Shown here piece after piece: positions 1 through 5,963 of a stretch of DNA of 7,010 nucleotides. The DNA is taken from NCBI GenBank assembly GCA_023253235.1, contig JALRHE010000045.1, forward strand, positions 1 to 7,010. Reading direction: 5' to 3'. Origin of the DNA: Steroidobacteraceae bacterium (GTDB taxonomy: Bacteria; Pseudomonadota; Gammaproteobacteria; Steroidobacterales; Steroidobacteraceae). Below the pieces are notes generated by a model. That model did not search any database and was not told the DNA's origin. It saw nothing but the letters and a program-made list of their open reading frames with translations. Position numbers and translations under genes: made by a program. Position 1 is the stretch's first letter. Each line of letters opens with the position of its first letter.

Positions 1-851
1 GCATCGTCAGCGCACTCGGGCGCTCAGGGATGAACCCTGACGGTTTCGAAAGCCTCATCCAAACCGACGCCTCCATCAACCCGGGCAACTCCGGCGGCGC
101 ACTCGTCAACTTGCGCGGCGAGCTCATCGGTATCAACAACATGATTCTCTCCCGCTCGGGCGGCAACATCGGCATCGGCTTTGCGATCCCGGTGAATATG
201 GCGCGCAGCGTCATGGATCAGCTGATCAAATACGGCTCGGTCAAACGCGGACAACTCGGCGTCACGATCGCGCCGGTCACACCGGATATCGCTCAAGCAC
301 TCGGCATCGCAAGTAATGGCGGGGCGTTGATCACGCAGGTGGCCAAAGAATCCGCCGCCGCACGCGCAGGCCTGCAAGCGGGCGATGTCGTGACAGCGCT
401 CAACGGCCGCAAAGTGAAATCCGCCGCCGAACTGCGTAACGCCATCGGCTTGCTGCGCGTGGGCGACAAGGTGCAGATCGCCCTGCTACGCGAAGGTAAA
501 GCCCGCAGCGTGACCGCCGAGATCGCCGACCCAGCCGCCGCCACGACAACGGCGGCCAGTAGCGAGCCAGGCTCGCTGCCGGAGGGAACACAGCATCGCA
601 GCCTCGAGGGCGCCCAACTCGAGGACGCACCGGATAACGGCGGCATACTCGTCCGCAACGTCGCAGCGGATAGCCGCGCCGCGAATGCGGGACTACGTCA
701 GGGTGATGTCATCGTGGCCGCCAATGGCGTGCGGGTCGTCAACACGGCTGCCTTGAGCGCCGCCTGGCGCGCCGCTGCCGCGCGTGGTGGCAGCACGCTG
801 GTGCTGCAGGTGCGCCGTGCTGGCGATATCACGATTCTCGTGCTGCGTTGA
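1..851 (+). CDS. Do-family periplasmic serine endopeptidase (DegQ/HtrA-like), 3' part
   Basis: The reading frame is open from base 3 and the 5' end is outside the window; 282 residues are visible. They hold the end of the trypsin-like protease domain, with the catalytic serine in GNSGGALVN (visible residue 30, codon 90-92), preceded by FESLIQTDASINP and followed by the GIGFAIPVN strand typical of Do proteases. PDZ1 spans roughly residues 82-172 (QLGVTI, then AGLQAGDVV). An Ala/Thr/Ser/Pro-rich linker covers about 176-206, and PDZ2 about 210-282 (AGLRQGDVIVAANG). The catalytic His and Asp and any signal peptide lie upstream and cannot be seen. Family members degrade or refold damaged envelope proteins in the periplasm, and the PDZ domains bind substrate C-termini and gate activity. 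Two PDZ domains place it with DegP/DegQ rather than single-PDZ DegS. DegP and DegQ cannot be told apart here because the distinguishing LA loop is missing. The stop overlaps the next gene by one base. Confidence 0.95.
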   Translation, partial: IVSALGRSGMNPDGFESLIQTDASINPGNSGGALVNLRGELIGINNMILSRSGGNIGIGFAIPVNMARSVMDQLIKYGSVKRGQLGVTIAPVTPDIAQALGIASNGGALITQVAKESAAARAGLQAGDVVTALNGRKVKSAAELRNAIGLLRVGDKVQIALLREGKARSVTAEIADPAAATTTAASSEPGSLPEGTQHRSLEGAQLEDAPDNGGILVRNVAADSRAANAGLRQGDVIVAANGVRVVNTAALSAAWRAAAARGGSTLVLQVRRAGDITILVLR

Positions 852-1834
852 TGGCGCCCCCTAAGATGCTCATCACGCTCCTAGGTGGTAGCGGCTTCGT
901 CGGTAGCGAACTCATCGCCCGCTTAAGCCGCCGTGGTCATCGCATTCGCTTGTTGACGCGTGGGTCGCGGGCGCCTGCGCATCTAGCTGTGCTGCCAAAT
1001 CTCGAGTCTCGTCGCGTCGACGTGCACGACGAAGCGGCACTGCGACGGGAATTCTCCGGTAGCGATGTCGTCATCAACCTCGTCGGCATCCTCAATGAAA
1101 GCGGCTTCAGTGGGCGCGGTTTTCAGGTGGCACATGCCGAGCTTGCTCGCAAAGTCGTCGCCGCCTGCGTCGCCTCGCAGGTACCGAGGTTGCTGCACAT
1201 GAGTTCCTTTGGCGCCGATCTCAACGCGCCGAGTTTCTATCTGCAATCGAAGGGACTCGCCGAGCAGCACGTGCGCGCCGCGCCCGCCACATTGGCTTGG
1301 ACGATCTTCCGTCCGTCGGTGATCTTCGGTACCCACGACTCTCTGCTCAACCGCTTTGCACAATTGCTGCCGCTGTCCCGGGGTTGGATCCCTCTCGCGC
1401 GAGCCAATACGCGTTTCGCTCCGGTGTGGGTGAGTGATGTCGCGGCCGCTTTCGAACAGGCCTTGATCGACCCCTCCACCATCGGGCGCAGCTTCGATCT
1501 CGGTGGACCCGAGACACTGACGCTCAAAGAGCTCGTCGAACTCGCCGGCAAGCTCTCGGGAACGCCCGCCAAAGTCATCGCGTTGCCGGATTTCATCGGT
1601 CGACTGCAGGCGGCGATGCTCGATTTCGTGCCGGGCAAGCCTTTCTCGTCCGATAACTTTCGCTCCCTGCAACTCGACAACGCTCCGACGACATCAGGAT
1701 TGCAGGCTCTCGGGATCACGCCGACTTCGCTATCGACCATTGCTCCGACCTACCTCGGCGCCGCAGGGCAAGATCAAAACCGCTACGCTGCCTTCCGACG
1801 ACAGGCCGGACGCTACGGTACGATGCGCGGGTGA
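851..1834 (+). CDS. NDUFA9-like atypical SDR, NAD(P)-binding protein (complex I NDUFA9 subunit family)
   Basis: A 327-residue Rossmann protein of the extended/atypical short-chain dehydrogenase type. The N-terminal dinucleotide motif GGSGFVG (residues 12-18, a GxxGxxG pattern) is followed by VVINLVGIL (74-82). HMSSFGAD (117-124) precedes YLQSK (130-134), an intact YxxxK pair. FDLGGPETLTLKELVELA in the C-terminal half is typical of bacterial relatives of the mitochondrial complex I accessory subunit NDUFA9. Those bacterial proteins bind NAD(P)H, but no defined substrate is known to me, and membership in bacterial complex I is not established. Start choice: ATG at 851 shares its A with the upstream TGA (TGATG). 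A TTG at 848 is in frame but less likely, and ATG at 866, right before the first beta strand, is a further alternative. No good Shine-Dalgarno precedes any of them, so coupling to htrA translation is likely. The stop overlaps the cca start by 4 bases. Confidence 0.9.
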   Translation: MAPPKMLITLLGGSGFVGSELIARLSRRGHRIRLLTRGSRAPAHLAVLPNLESRRVDVHDEAALRREFSGSDVVINLVGILNESGFSGRGFQVAHAELARKVVAACVASQVPRLLHMSSFGADLNAPSFYLQSKGLAEQHVRAAPATLAWTIFRPSVIFGTHDSLLNRFAQLLPLSRGWIPLARANTRFAPVWVSDVAAAFEQALIDPSTIGRSFDLGGPETLTLKELVELAGKLSGTPAKVIALPDFIGRLQAAMLDFVPGKPFSSDNFRSLQLDNAPTTSGLQALGITPTSLSTIAPTYLGAAGQDQNRYAAFRRQAGRYGTMRG

Positions 1835-3048
1835 AGGTCTATCTCGTCGGCGGCGCAGTTCGCGATTCCCTGCTCGATCGTCCCGTGCACGAACGAGACT
1901 GGGTGGTCGTGGGCGCCACTCCCGAGGAGATGACGGCACGCGGCTTTCGGCCAGTGGGCCGTGACTTCCCCGTATTCCTGCATCCCGAGACACACGAGGA
2001 ATACGCGCTCGCTCGTCTCGAGCGAAAAACCGGTCCGGGCTATCGCGGCTTCGTCACCGAGTTCTCACCGCAGGTCACCCTCGAACAGGACCTCTTGCGG
2101 CGTGATCTGACCATCAATGCGATGGCGCAATCCGAAGATGGCGTGCTCGTCGATCCTTACGGCGGACGAGACGATTTACACCGTCGGATGCTGCGACACG
2201 TATCACCGGCCTTCGCGGAAGACCCGGTTCGCATCTTGCGCGTGGCACGCTTTCTCGCGCGATATGCACCGCTTGGTTTCACCGTTGCCCCAGAAACCCT
2301 CGACGTCATGCGCGCCATGGTCGCCGCGGGCGAAGTCGATGCGCTCGTGCCTGAGCGTATCTGGCGCGAACTCGATCGCGCTTTGAGCGAACCCCAACCA
2401 CGCGCTGCCATCGAACTTTTGCGAGATTGCGGTGCATTGAGGGTGATCATGCCGGAGCTCGATGCGCTCTTCGGAGTTCCGCAACGACCCGAGTGGCATC
2501 CGGAAATCGATACGGGCGAGCACACCTTACTGACACTGCAAGTCGCTGCGGCGCGTGGTGCGAGTACGCCGATCCGATTTGCACTGTTGATGCACGATCT
2601 TGGCAAGGCTCTGACGCCCAAGGACCAATGGCCGCGTCATCATGGTCACGAACAACTCGGCGTCAGCGCGATCGAAAATTTGTGTGCTCGCTTACGCGTA
2701 CCGTTGGACTACCGTGAGCTCGCAGTCCTCGCGAGTCGCTTTCACACTCACGTCCATCGCGGCCTCGAGCTTCGCGCCACGACGATTCTCGAGCTTCTAG
2801 AACAAAGCGATGCATTTCGTCGACCCGAGCGTTTCGCCGATTTTCTGGAAGTGTGCGAATGCGATGCGCGCGGACGCCTCGGTTTGCAGGATCAGCCCTA
2901 TCCTCAAAGAGCGCGCATCGAATCCGCGTGGTCGGCGGCACGCGCCGTGGTATTCGGTGATCGCGAAAGAGCGGGGCTAGACGGCCCAAAGATCGGCGAG
3001 CGGCTACGCGCACTACGCCTGGCCGCCATCAAACAAATCGCCGAGTGA
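1831..3048 (+). CDS. cca: Multifunctional CCA protein: tRNA nucleotidyltransferase with HD phosphohydrolase domain
   Basis: A 405-residue class II CCA-adding enzyme, close in length to the E. coli protein (412). It builds or repairs the 3' CCA tail of tRNAs from CTP and ATP in the cytoplasm. The nucleotidyltransferase head shows YLVGGAVRD (4-12), the metal-site region ERDWVVVG (21-28), RRDLTINAMA (90-99) and the EDPVRILRVARF motif (130-141). The C-terminal HD domain has MHDLGKALTP (254-263), with H255/D256 in E. coli register, and PRHHGHE (268-274). This is the multifunctional type with phosphodiesterase/phosphatase activity. PEWHPEIDTGEHTL (220-233) is also diagnostic. The start is GTG at 1831, as in E. 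coli cca, inside a GTGA overlap with the upstream stop, so it is probably translated by coupling. Oddity: the first catalytic carboxylate, D21 in E. coli, is E21 here, while D23 is kept. The stop lies 2 bp from the stop of the convergent methyltransferase gene. Confidence 0.97.
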   Translation: MKVYLVGGAVRDSLLDRPVHERDWVVVGATPEEMTARGFRPVGRDFPVFLHPETHEEYALARLERKTGPGYRGFVTEFSPQVTLEQDLLRRDLTINAMAQSEDGVLVDPYGGRDDLHRRMLRHVSPAFAEDPVRILRVARFLARYAPLGFTVAPETLDVMRAMVAAGEVDALVPERIWRELDRALSEPQPRAAIELLRDCGALRVIMPELDALFGVPQRPEWHPEIDTGEHTLLTLQVAAARGASTPIRFALLMHDLGKALTPKDQWPRHHGHEQLGVSAIENLCARLRVPLDYRELAVLASRFHTHVHRGLELRATTILELLEQSDAFRRPERFADFLEVCECDARGRLGLQDQPYPQRARIESAWSAARAVVFGDRERAGLDGPKIGERLRALRLAAIKQIAE

Positions 3049-3050
3049 CG

Positions 3051-4286
3051 CTACAGCGTGTGACGTAAGTCGCGCAGTGCAAACGCGGGAAGGTCGATCT
3101 CGTCACCGCGCCCCAACATCACGAACTTCACCGACTCGCCCATTTCGCCGGGCATCAGCAAGCGTCGCAAGCCACCGGCGAGCTTGCTTTGCTCTGCTAC
3201 GCGAGCGCCCGAGGAAGCCAAGCTCTCCGCGTCGAGGGCGCGCGCCATCGCTTGCTCGATACCACCGCCCGCAAGGAACGCCATCTGCGTGGTAAACCCC
3301 TGAACCTGCAGTCCGGCTCGCTCGGCTGCCTCGGCGACACGCGTGAAATCGACCCACGCTGTGATGTCGTTGAGGCCCGGCCAAAGAAAGGGGTCGTCGT
3401 GCGCGTGATGCCGGTAGTAACAGCGCAAGCTGCCGCGCGCGCGATCGGGATGGTAGAGCTGTGATCGTGGCAACCCATAATCGGCGAGCAACATGACGCC
3501 TGATGTCAACGAGGTTGCCATCGACTCGAACCAGCCATCGAGACCCACCTGCCACTCGCCGCAGTAATCGTTCGGCAGCTCGATACCGAGTGCTCGCAAG
3601 CTCTGCTGCAGATGCGCCGCCTCTCGCCGGAATTCGTCGTCGCCCGGCGCCGATCCATCGGCCGGACGCACTCGCCACTCGAAACGCGGTTCACCCGAGC
3701 TGGATTCGGATGCAAGCCCCACACCCAAGCGCCAATATTGGTCGTCGTGCGTCACGAATCGCTCGCACGGCAGAGCATCGAGAATCTCGTTACCGAAGAT
3801 GACGCCTGAGAAAGCCTCCGGTAAGCGATCGCACCATTCGCGCGACGGATGCGCGTGGTTCACGCGCGCAAGGCGCTCCGCCTGACGCTCCCGCAGATCA
3901 GCCGACACTTCCAACATGCGGTAACGCTCAATCGGCGTACCGCACCGGTTGAACACATCGATAGCGCCGGCTGCAAAAGCCCCCGTTCCGGGACCGAGTT
4001 CGAGCAGATCACCACTGTCGACCGCTCGCAGCGCCAAGTCGATTTGCTCCGCGACGACCTCGGCGAAAAGCGGTGAAATTTCCGGGGCCGTCACGAAATC
4101 GCCGGCACCGCCAAACTTGCTAGCACCGGCGCTGTAATAACCCAGACCCGGCTCATACAGCGCGAGCTGCATAAATTCGGCGAACGACAACCAGCCGCGA
4201 GCCAAAACCAATCGCTCGGCTATTCGCTCCGATACGCGGATCGAATGGGCAAGCGCCTCAGGTTGCGGTTTCGGCAAATGGGTCAT
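3051..4286 (-). CDS. MidA/NDUFAF7-type SAM-dependent methyltransferase (DUF185 family)
   Basis: A 411-residue class I methyltransferase-fold protein. Visible landmarks in order are PEALAHS (9-15) and WLSFAEFMQLALYEPGLGYY (32-51). Next come GDFVTAPEISPLF (62-74), the SAM-binding loop ELGPGTG (96-102), GNEILDALP (165-173), LLADYG (266-271), RGSLRCYYRH (284-293) and DITAWVDF (307-314). These define the family of mitochondrial NDUFAF7 and Dictyostelium MidA, which symmetrically dimethylates an arginine of the 49-kDa complex I subunit (NDUFS2, bacterial NuoD) during assembly. The bacterial substrate is unproven, so NuoD methylation here is inference. The start ATG at 4286 fits the family N-terminus; GGTGA six bases upstream is a plausible ribosome binding site. 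The start is only 11 bp from the divergent pteridine reductase start. No clear promoter was found; it would have to lie inside that neighbour's 5' coding region. Confidence 0.92.
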   Translation of the reverse strand: MTHLPKPQPEALAHSIRVSERIAERLVLARGWLSFAEFMQLALYEPGLGYYSAGASKFGGAGDFVTAPEISPLFAEVVAEQIDLALRAVDSGDLLELGPGTGAFAAGAIDVFNRCGTPIERYRMLEVSADLRERQAERLARVNHAHPSREWCDRLPEAFSGVIFGNEILDALPCERFVTHDDQYWRLGVGLASESSSGEPRFEWRVRPADGSAPGDDEFRREAAHLQQSLRALGIELPNDYCGEWQVGLDGWFESMATSLTSGVMLLADYGLPRSQLYHPDRARGSLRCYYRHHAHDDPFLWPGLNDITAWVDFTRVAEAAERAGLQVQGFTTQMAFLAGGGIEQAMARALDAESLASSGARVAEQSKLAGGLRRLLMPGEMGESVKFVMLGRGDEIDLPAFALRDLRHTL

Positions 4287-4289
4287 AAT
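4263..4289 (+). promoter_or_regulatory. Candidate sigma70-like promoter for the pteridine reductase gene
   Basis: CATAAT at 4284-4289 matches the -10 consensus TATAAT in five of six positions. TTGCGG at 4263-4268 is a weak -35 match (three of six) with a short 15-bp spacer. The element overlaps the start codon of the divergent methyltransferase gene. Initiation 6-8 bases after the -10 would fall at 4295-4297, giving an almost or fully leaderless mRNA for the ATG at 4298. That agrees with the lack of a Shine-Dalgarno sequence there. This is a match by eye and may be chance. Confidence 0.35.
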
Positions 4290-4292
4290 GAT

Positions 4293-4297
4293 TCACC
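4293..4297 (-). promoter_or_regulatory. Ribosome binding site of the MidA-like methyltransferase gene
   Basis: On the minus strand GGTGA lies six bases upstream of the ATG at 4286. It matches part of the 16S anti-Shine-Dalgarno complement (AGGAGGTGAT). It supports the ATG at 4286 as the start and directly abuts the start codon of the divergent gene. Confidence 0.4.
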
Positions 4298-5062
4298 ATG
4301 ACAATCGACACCCCACGCCACGCCCTCGCTGGCAAAGTCGCCCTCATCACCGGCGGAGCGCGTCGAGTGGGCGCTGCCATTGCCCGCGAACTGCATGCAG
4401 CGGGCGCCAACGTGGTCATTCATCACCATCGATCGGTCGATGCCGCTCAAAAATTGTGCGCCGATCTCGAGCAATCGCGACCCGACAGCACGCTCAGGCT
4501 GTCTGCGGATCTTCTCGACACCGCCGCTCTCGGCACACTCGTAGAAGAAACCCGCAAGCGCTTTGGTCGGCTCGACATCCTGATCAACAACGCGTCCACC
4601 TTTTACCCGACACCAGTCGGCGAGATCACGCTCGAGCACTGGGACGATCTGGTCGGCTCGAATCTCAAAGCGCCGCTGTTTCTCTCGCAGGCTGCCGCGC
4701 CCGCACTGCGCTTGTCGAACGGACTGATTCTGAACATCGTGGACATCCATGGCATGCGGCCGTTGCGACGCTATCCGACCTACTCGATCGCCAAAGCCGG
4801 TCTGATCATGCTGACGAAATCTTTGGCTCGTGAGCTGGGTCCGCATGTCCGAGTCAACGCGATCGCCCCGGGTCCCGTGATGTGGCCGGCAGATGGCGTA
4901 GCCGATGCCGCTCTGCAGAAGAAGATCGTCGATCGCACCGCGCTGAAAAGATCTGGCTCGGCTTTGGATATTGCACGCACGGCTCTGTTCTTTGCCGCAG
5001 ATGCGCCCTTCATCACCGGTCAGATCATGGCCGTCGATGGCGGACGCAGTGTCGGCTGGTGA
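4298..5062 (+). CDS. Pteridine reductase (FolM/PTR1-like short-chain dehydrogenase)
   Basis: A 254-residue classical-length SDR. The cofactor loop is TGGARRVG (18-25), with the Arg-rich form seen in NADPH-dependent pteridine reductases. IHHHRS (41-46) corresponds to the HxR segment of PTR1 that recognises the NADPH 2'-phosphate. NNASTFYPTPVGEI (97-110) is characteristic of the family. The usual SDR catalytic Ser is replaced by Asp (D149 in NIVDIHG), followed by Y162 and K166 in YSIAK, the Asp/Tyr/Lys triad of Leishmania PTR1 with the same 13-residue Asp-to-Tyr spacing. Related enzymes reduce dihydrobiopterin, dihydromonapterin (E. coli FolM) or dihydrofolate with NADPH; the exact substrate cannot be read from sequence. 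The ATG at 4298 is the only reasonable start before the first strand and lacks a Shine-Dalgarno. It converges tail to tail with folK, 14 bp apart, so pterin genes meet here from both strands. Confidence 0.93.
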   Translation: MTIDTPRHALAGKVALITGGARRVGAAIARELHAAGANVVIHHHRSVDAAQKLCADLEQSRPDSTLRLSADLLDTAALGTLVEETRKRFGRLDILINNASTFYPTPVGEITLEHWDDLVGSNLKAPLFLSQAAAPALRLSNGLILNIVDIHGMRPLRRYPTYSIAKAGLIMLTKSLARELGPHVRVNAIAPGPVMWPADGVADAALQKKIVDRTALKRSGSALDIARTALFFAADAPFITGQIMAVDGGRSVGW

Positions 5063-5076
5063 CGATCTCACGTCTC

Positions 5077-5580
5077 TCACGCAGTCGCTGAATCGAGCCC
5101 TATCTCTACCCGCACCATCGGGTGCGCGGCACGATCGAAATCCGCCCATAACTGCGCCATGGTCGACAGACGCGTGGGATGGACGAAGTCAGGAGCGAGC
5201 TCGGCCATCGGGCCGAGCATGTACGGACGCTTCAACAAATCAGGACGCGGCAAGACGAGACCCGGCAGATCGCAAACACGATCGCCGAAGACCAGAATAT
5301 CGAGATCCATGCTTCGCGGCGCCCATTTCGGCGCATCGCGCAGTCGACCACAAAGCCCTTCGATACGCTGCAACTCGGCGATGACGGCCTCGACCGACAA
5401 CTCGGTCGAAAACCCGACGACGAAGTTAATGAAATCCTCGCCCTCGAAACCCACGGCGGCGTTGCGATAAGCGGCCGAAAAGCGAGCCCCGGGGAATACC
5501 CGAGCGATTTCTTTGGCCGCCAGAAGAAGATAGCGCTCAGGCTCGACGTTGCTTCCCGCAGCAACGTAAACCTCGGTCAT
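5077..5580 (-). CDS. folK: 2-amino-4-hydroxy-6-hydroxymethyldihydropteridine pyrophosphokinase (HPPK)
   Basis: A 167-residue cytoplasmic enzyme that transfers pyrophosphate from ATP to 6-hydroxymethyl-dihydropterin, the step before dihydropteroate synthase in folate synthesis. It shows AAGSNVEPERYL (7-18), GFEGEDFINFV (44-54) and the HPPK signature KWAPRSMDLDIL (85-96), with R89 and the two magnesium-binding aspartates D92 and D94. The start is ATG at 5580, five bases after the folB stop. The frame runs open further upstream but only through folB. The segment usually reading PHP, which holds E. coli H115, is LPRPDLL here (110-116), so an Arg takes the His place. From memory this belongs to a recognisable gammaproteobacterial HPPK subgroup with SNxxPER and VGFEG motifs. 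Only a weak GAG ribosome-binding match precedes the start, and an 8-bp hairpin lies inside the first 12 codons. Confidence 0.95.
   Translation of the reverse strand: MTEVYVAAGSNVEPERYLLLAAKEIARVFPGARFSAAYRNAAVGFEGEDFINFVVGFSTELSVEAVIAELQRIEGLCGRLRDAPKWAPRSMDLDILVFGDRVCDLPGLVLPRPDLLKRPYMLGPMAELAPDFVHPTRLSTMAQLWADFDRAAHPMVRVEIGLDSATA
5111..5126. repeat. 6-bp G+C-rich inverted repeat near the folK 3' end
   Basis: CGCACC (5111-5116) pairs exactly with GGTGCG (5121-5126) across the 4-base loop ATCG. It lies within the folK coding region, about 30 bases before its stop, and about 49 bases past the pteridine reductase stop on the other strand. No T-run follows on either strand. It is the only compact stem I see near this convergent junction and could serve as a weak transcription pause or mRNA 3' end, but it may be chance. 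Confidence 0.25.
5546..5567 (-). repeat. Perfect 8-bp inverted repeat (hairpin) in the folK 5' coding region
   Basis: On the plus strand ACGTTGCT (5546-5553) and AGCAACGT (5560-5567) are exact reverse complements separated by the 6-base loop TCCCGC. In folK mRNA the stem begins about 14 bases after the first base of the start codon and covers codons 5 to 12, including the conserved Gly-Ser-Asn loop. No T-run follows on either strand, so it is not a Rho-independent terminator. It could modulate folK translation initiation or be a by-product of codon choice. Confidence 0.45.
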
Positions 5581-5585
5581 CGTGC

Positions 5586-5963
5586 TCAACCGAGATCGGC
5601 GCGCGTCCGCTCGATCGCGACGCCAACGTCGCGCGAGCCACGGATCGCACCGGGCTTGTTGATCGAAATCCGGATCCACTCGATACCGAATTCTTCGAGG
5701 ATCATGACGGCCATCTTGTGCGCCATCGTTTCGACCAGCATGAACTGCGAGCCCTCGACGAAAGCGATCACGCGCTTGGCAACCTGCTTGTAATCCAGTG
5801 TGTCGGCGACGTCGTCGTTACGTGCGGCGCGCGAACAATCGACCGGCATCTCGAGATCGATCTCGACTTTCTGTTTGATCCGCCGTTCCCAGTCGATGAA
5901 ACCGATGATGCACTCGACCTCGAGGCCACGGAGGAAAATCTTGTCGGGTTGACGCGCACTCAT
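5586..5963 (-). CDS. folB: Dihydroneopterin aldolase
   Basis: A 125-residue protein of the DHNA family, normal in length (about 120). It cleaves 7,8-dihydroneopterin to 6-hydroxymethyl-dihydropterin and glycolaldehyde, the product being the FolK substrate; many members also epimerise dihydroneopterin to dihydromonapterin. By alignment with the S. aureus and E. coli proteins, the active-site residues are E26 (GFIDWE), Y58 (VADTLDY) and K103 (RISINKPGAI). FVEGSQFMLVETMA (68-81) and the C-terminal RDVGVAIERT (111-120) are also typical. The ATG at 5963 is chosen because it forms an ATGA 4-base overlap with the tsaD stop and gives the standard N-terminus DKIFLRGLEVE. The longer open frame to 6029 lies inside tsaD and adds no family sequence. 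Its stop is five bases before folK. Translational coupling to tsaD is likely, as no close Shine-Dalgarno is visible. Confidence 0.95.
   Translation of the reverse strand: MSARQPDKIFLRGLEVECIIGFIDWERRIKQKVEIDLEMPVDCSRAARNDDVADTLDYKQVAKRVIAFVEGSQFMLVETMAHKMAVMILEEFGIEWIRISINKPGAIRGSRDVGVAIERTRADLG

Noticed and set aside
848..850. TTG as start of the NDUFA9-like gene
   Set aside because: The ATG immediately after it overlaps the htrA stop by one base and gives the same protein; a TTG start adds only one residue and has no ribosome binding site.
983..1672. 229-codon open frame antisense to the NDUFA9-like gene
   Set aside because: Low-complexity charged translation without motifs; the sense strand carries a clear Rossmann protein.
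3048..3059. Small stem ACGC-TACA-GCGT at the cca/methyltransferase junction as a bidirectional terminator
   Set aside because: Only 4-5 base pairs and no T-run on either side.
4283..5149. Long 288-codon open frame antisense to the pteridine reductase gene
   Set aside because: It mirrors a gene with full family motifs, shows no recognisable domain, and long antisense open frames are common in G+C-rich codon usage.
5581..5679. N-terminal extension of folK
   Set aside because: The extra 33 codons lie inside folB, resemble nothing in HPPK, and the protein begins normally with the strand before AAGSN at the ATG at 5580.
5179..5793. 204-codon plus-strand open frame across folK and folB
   Set aside because: It crosses two well-supported minus-strand genes and has no family features.
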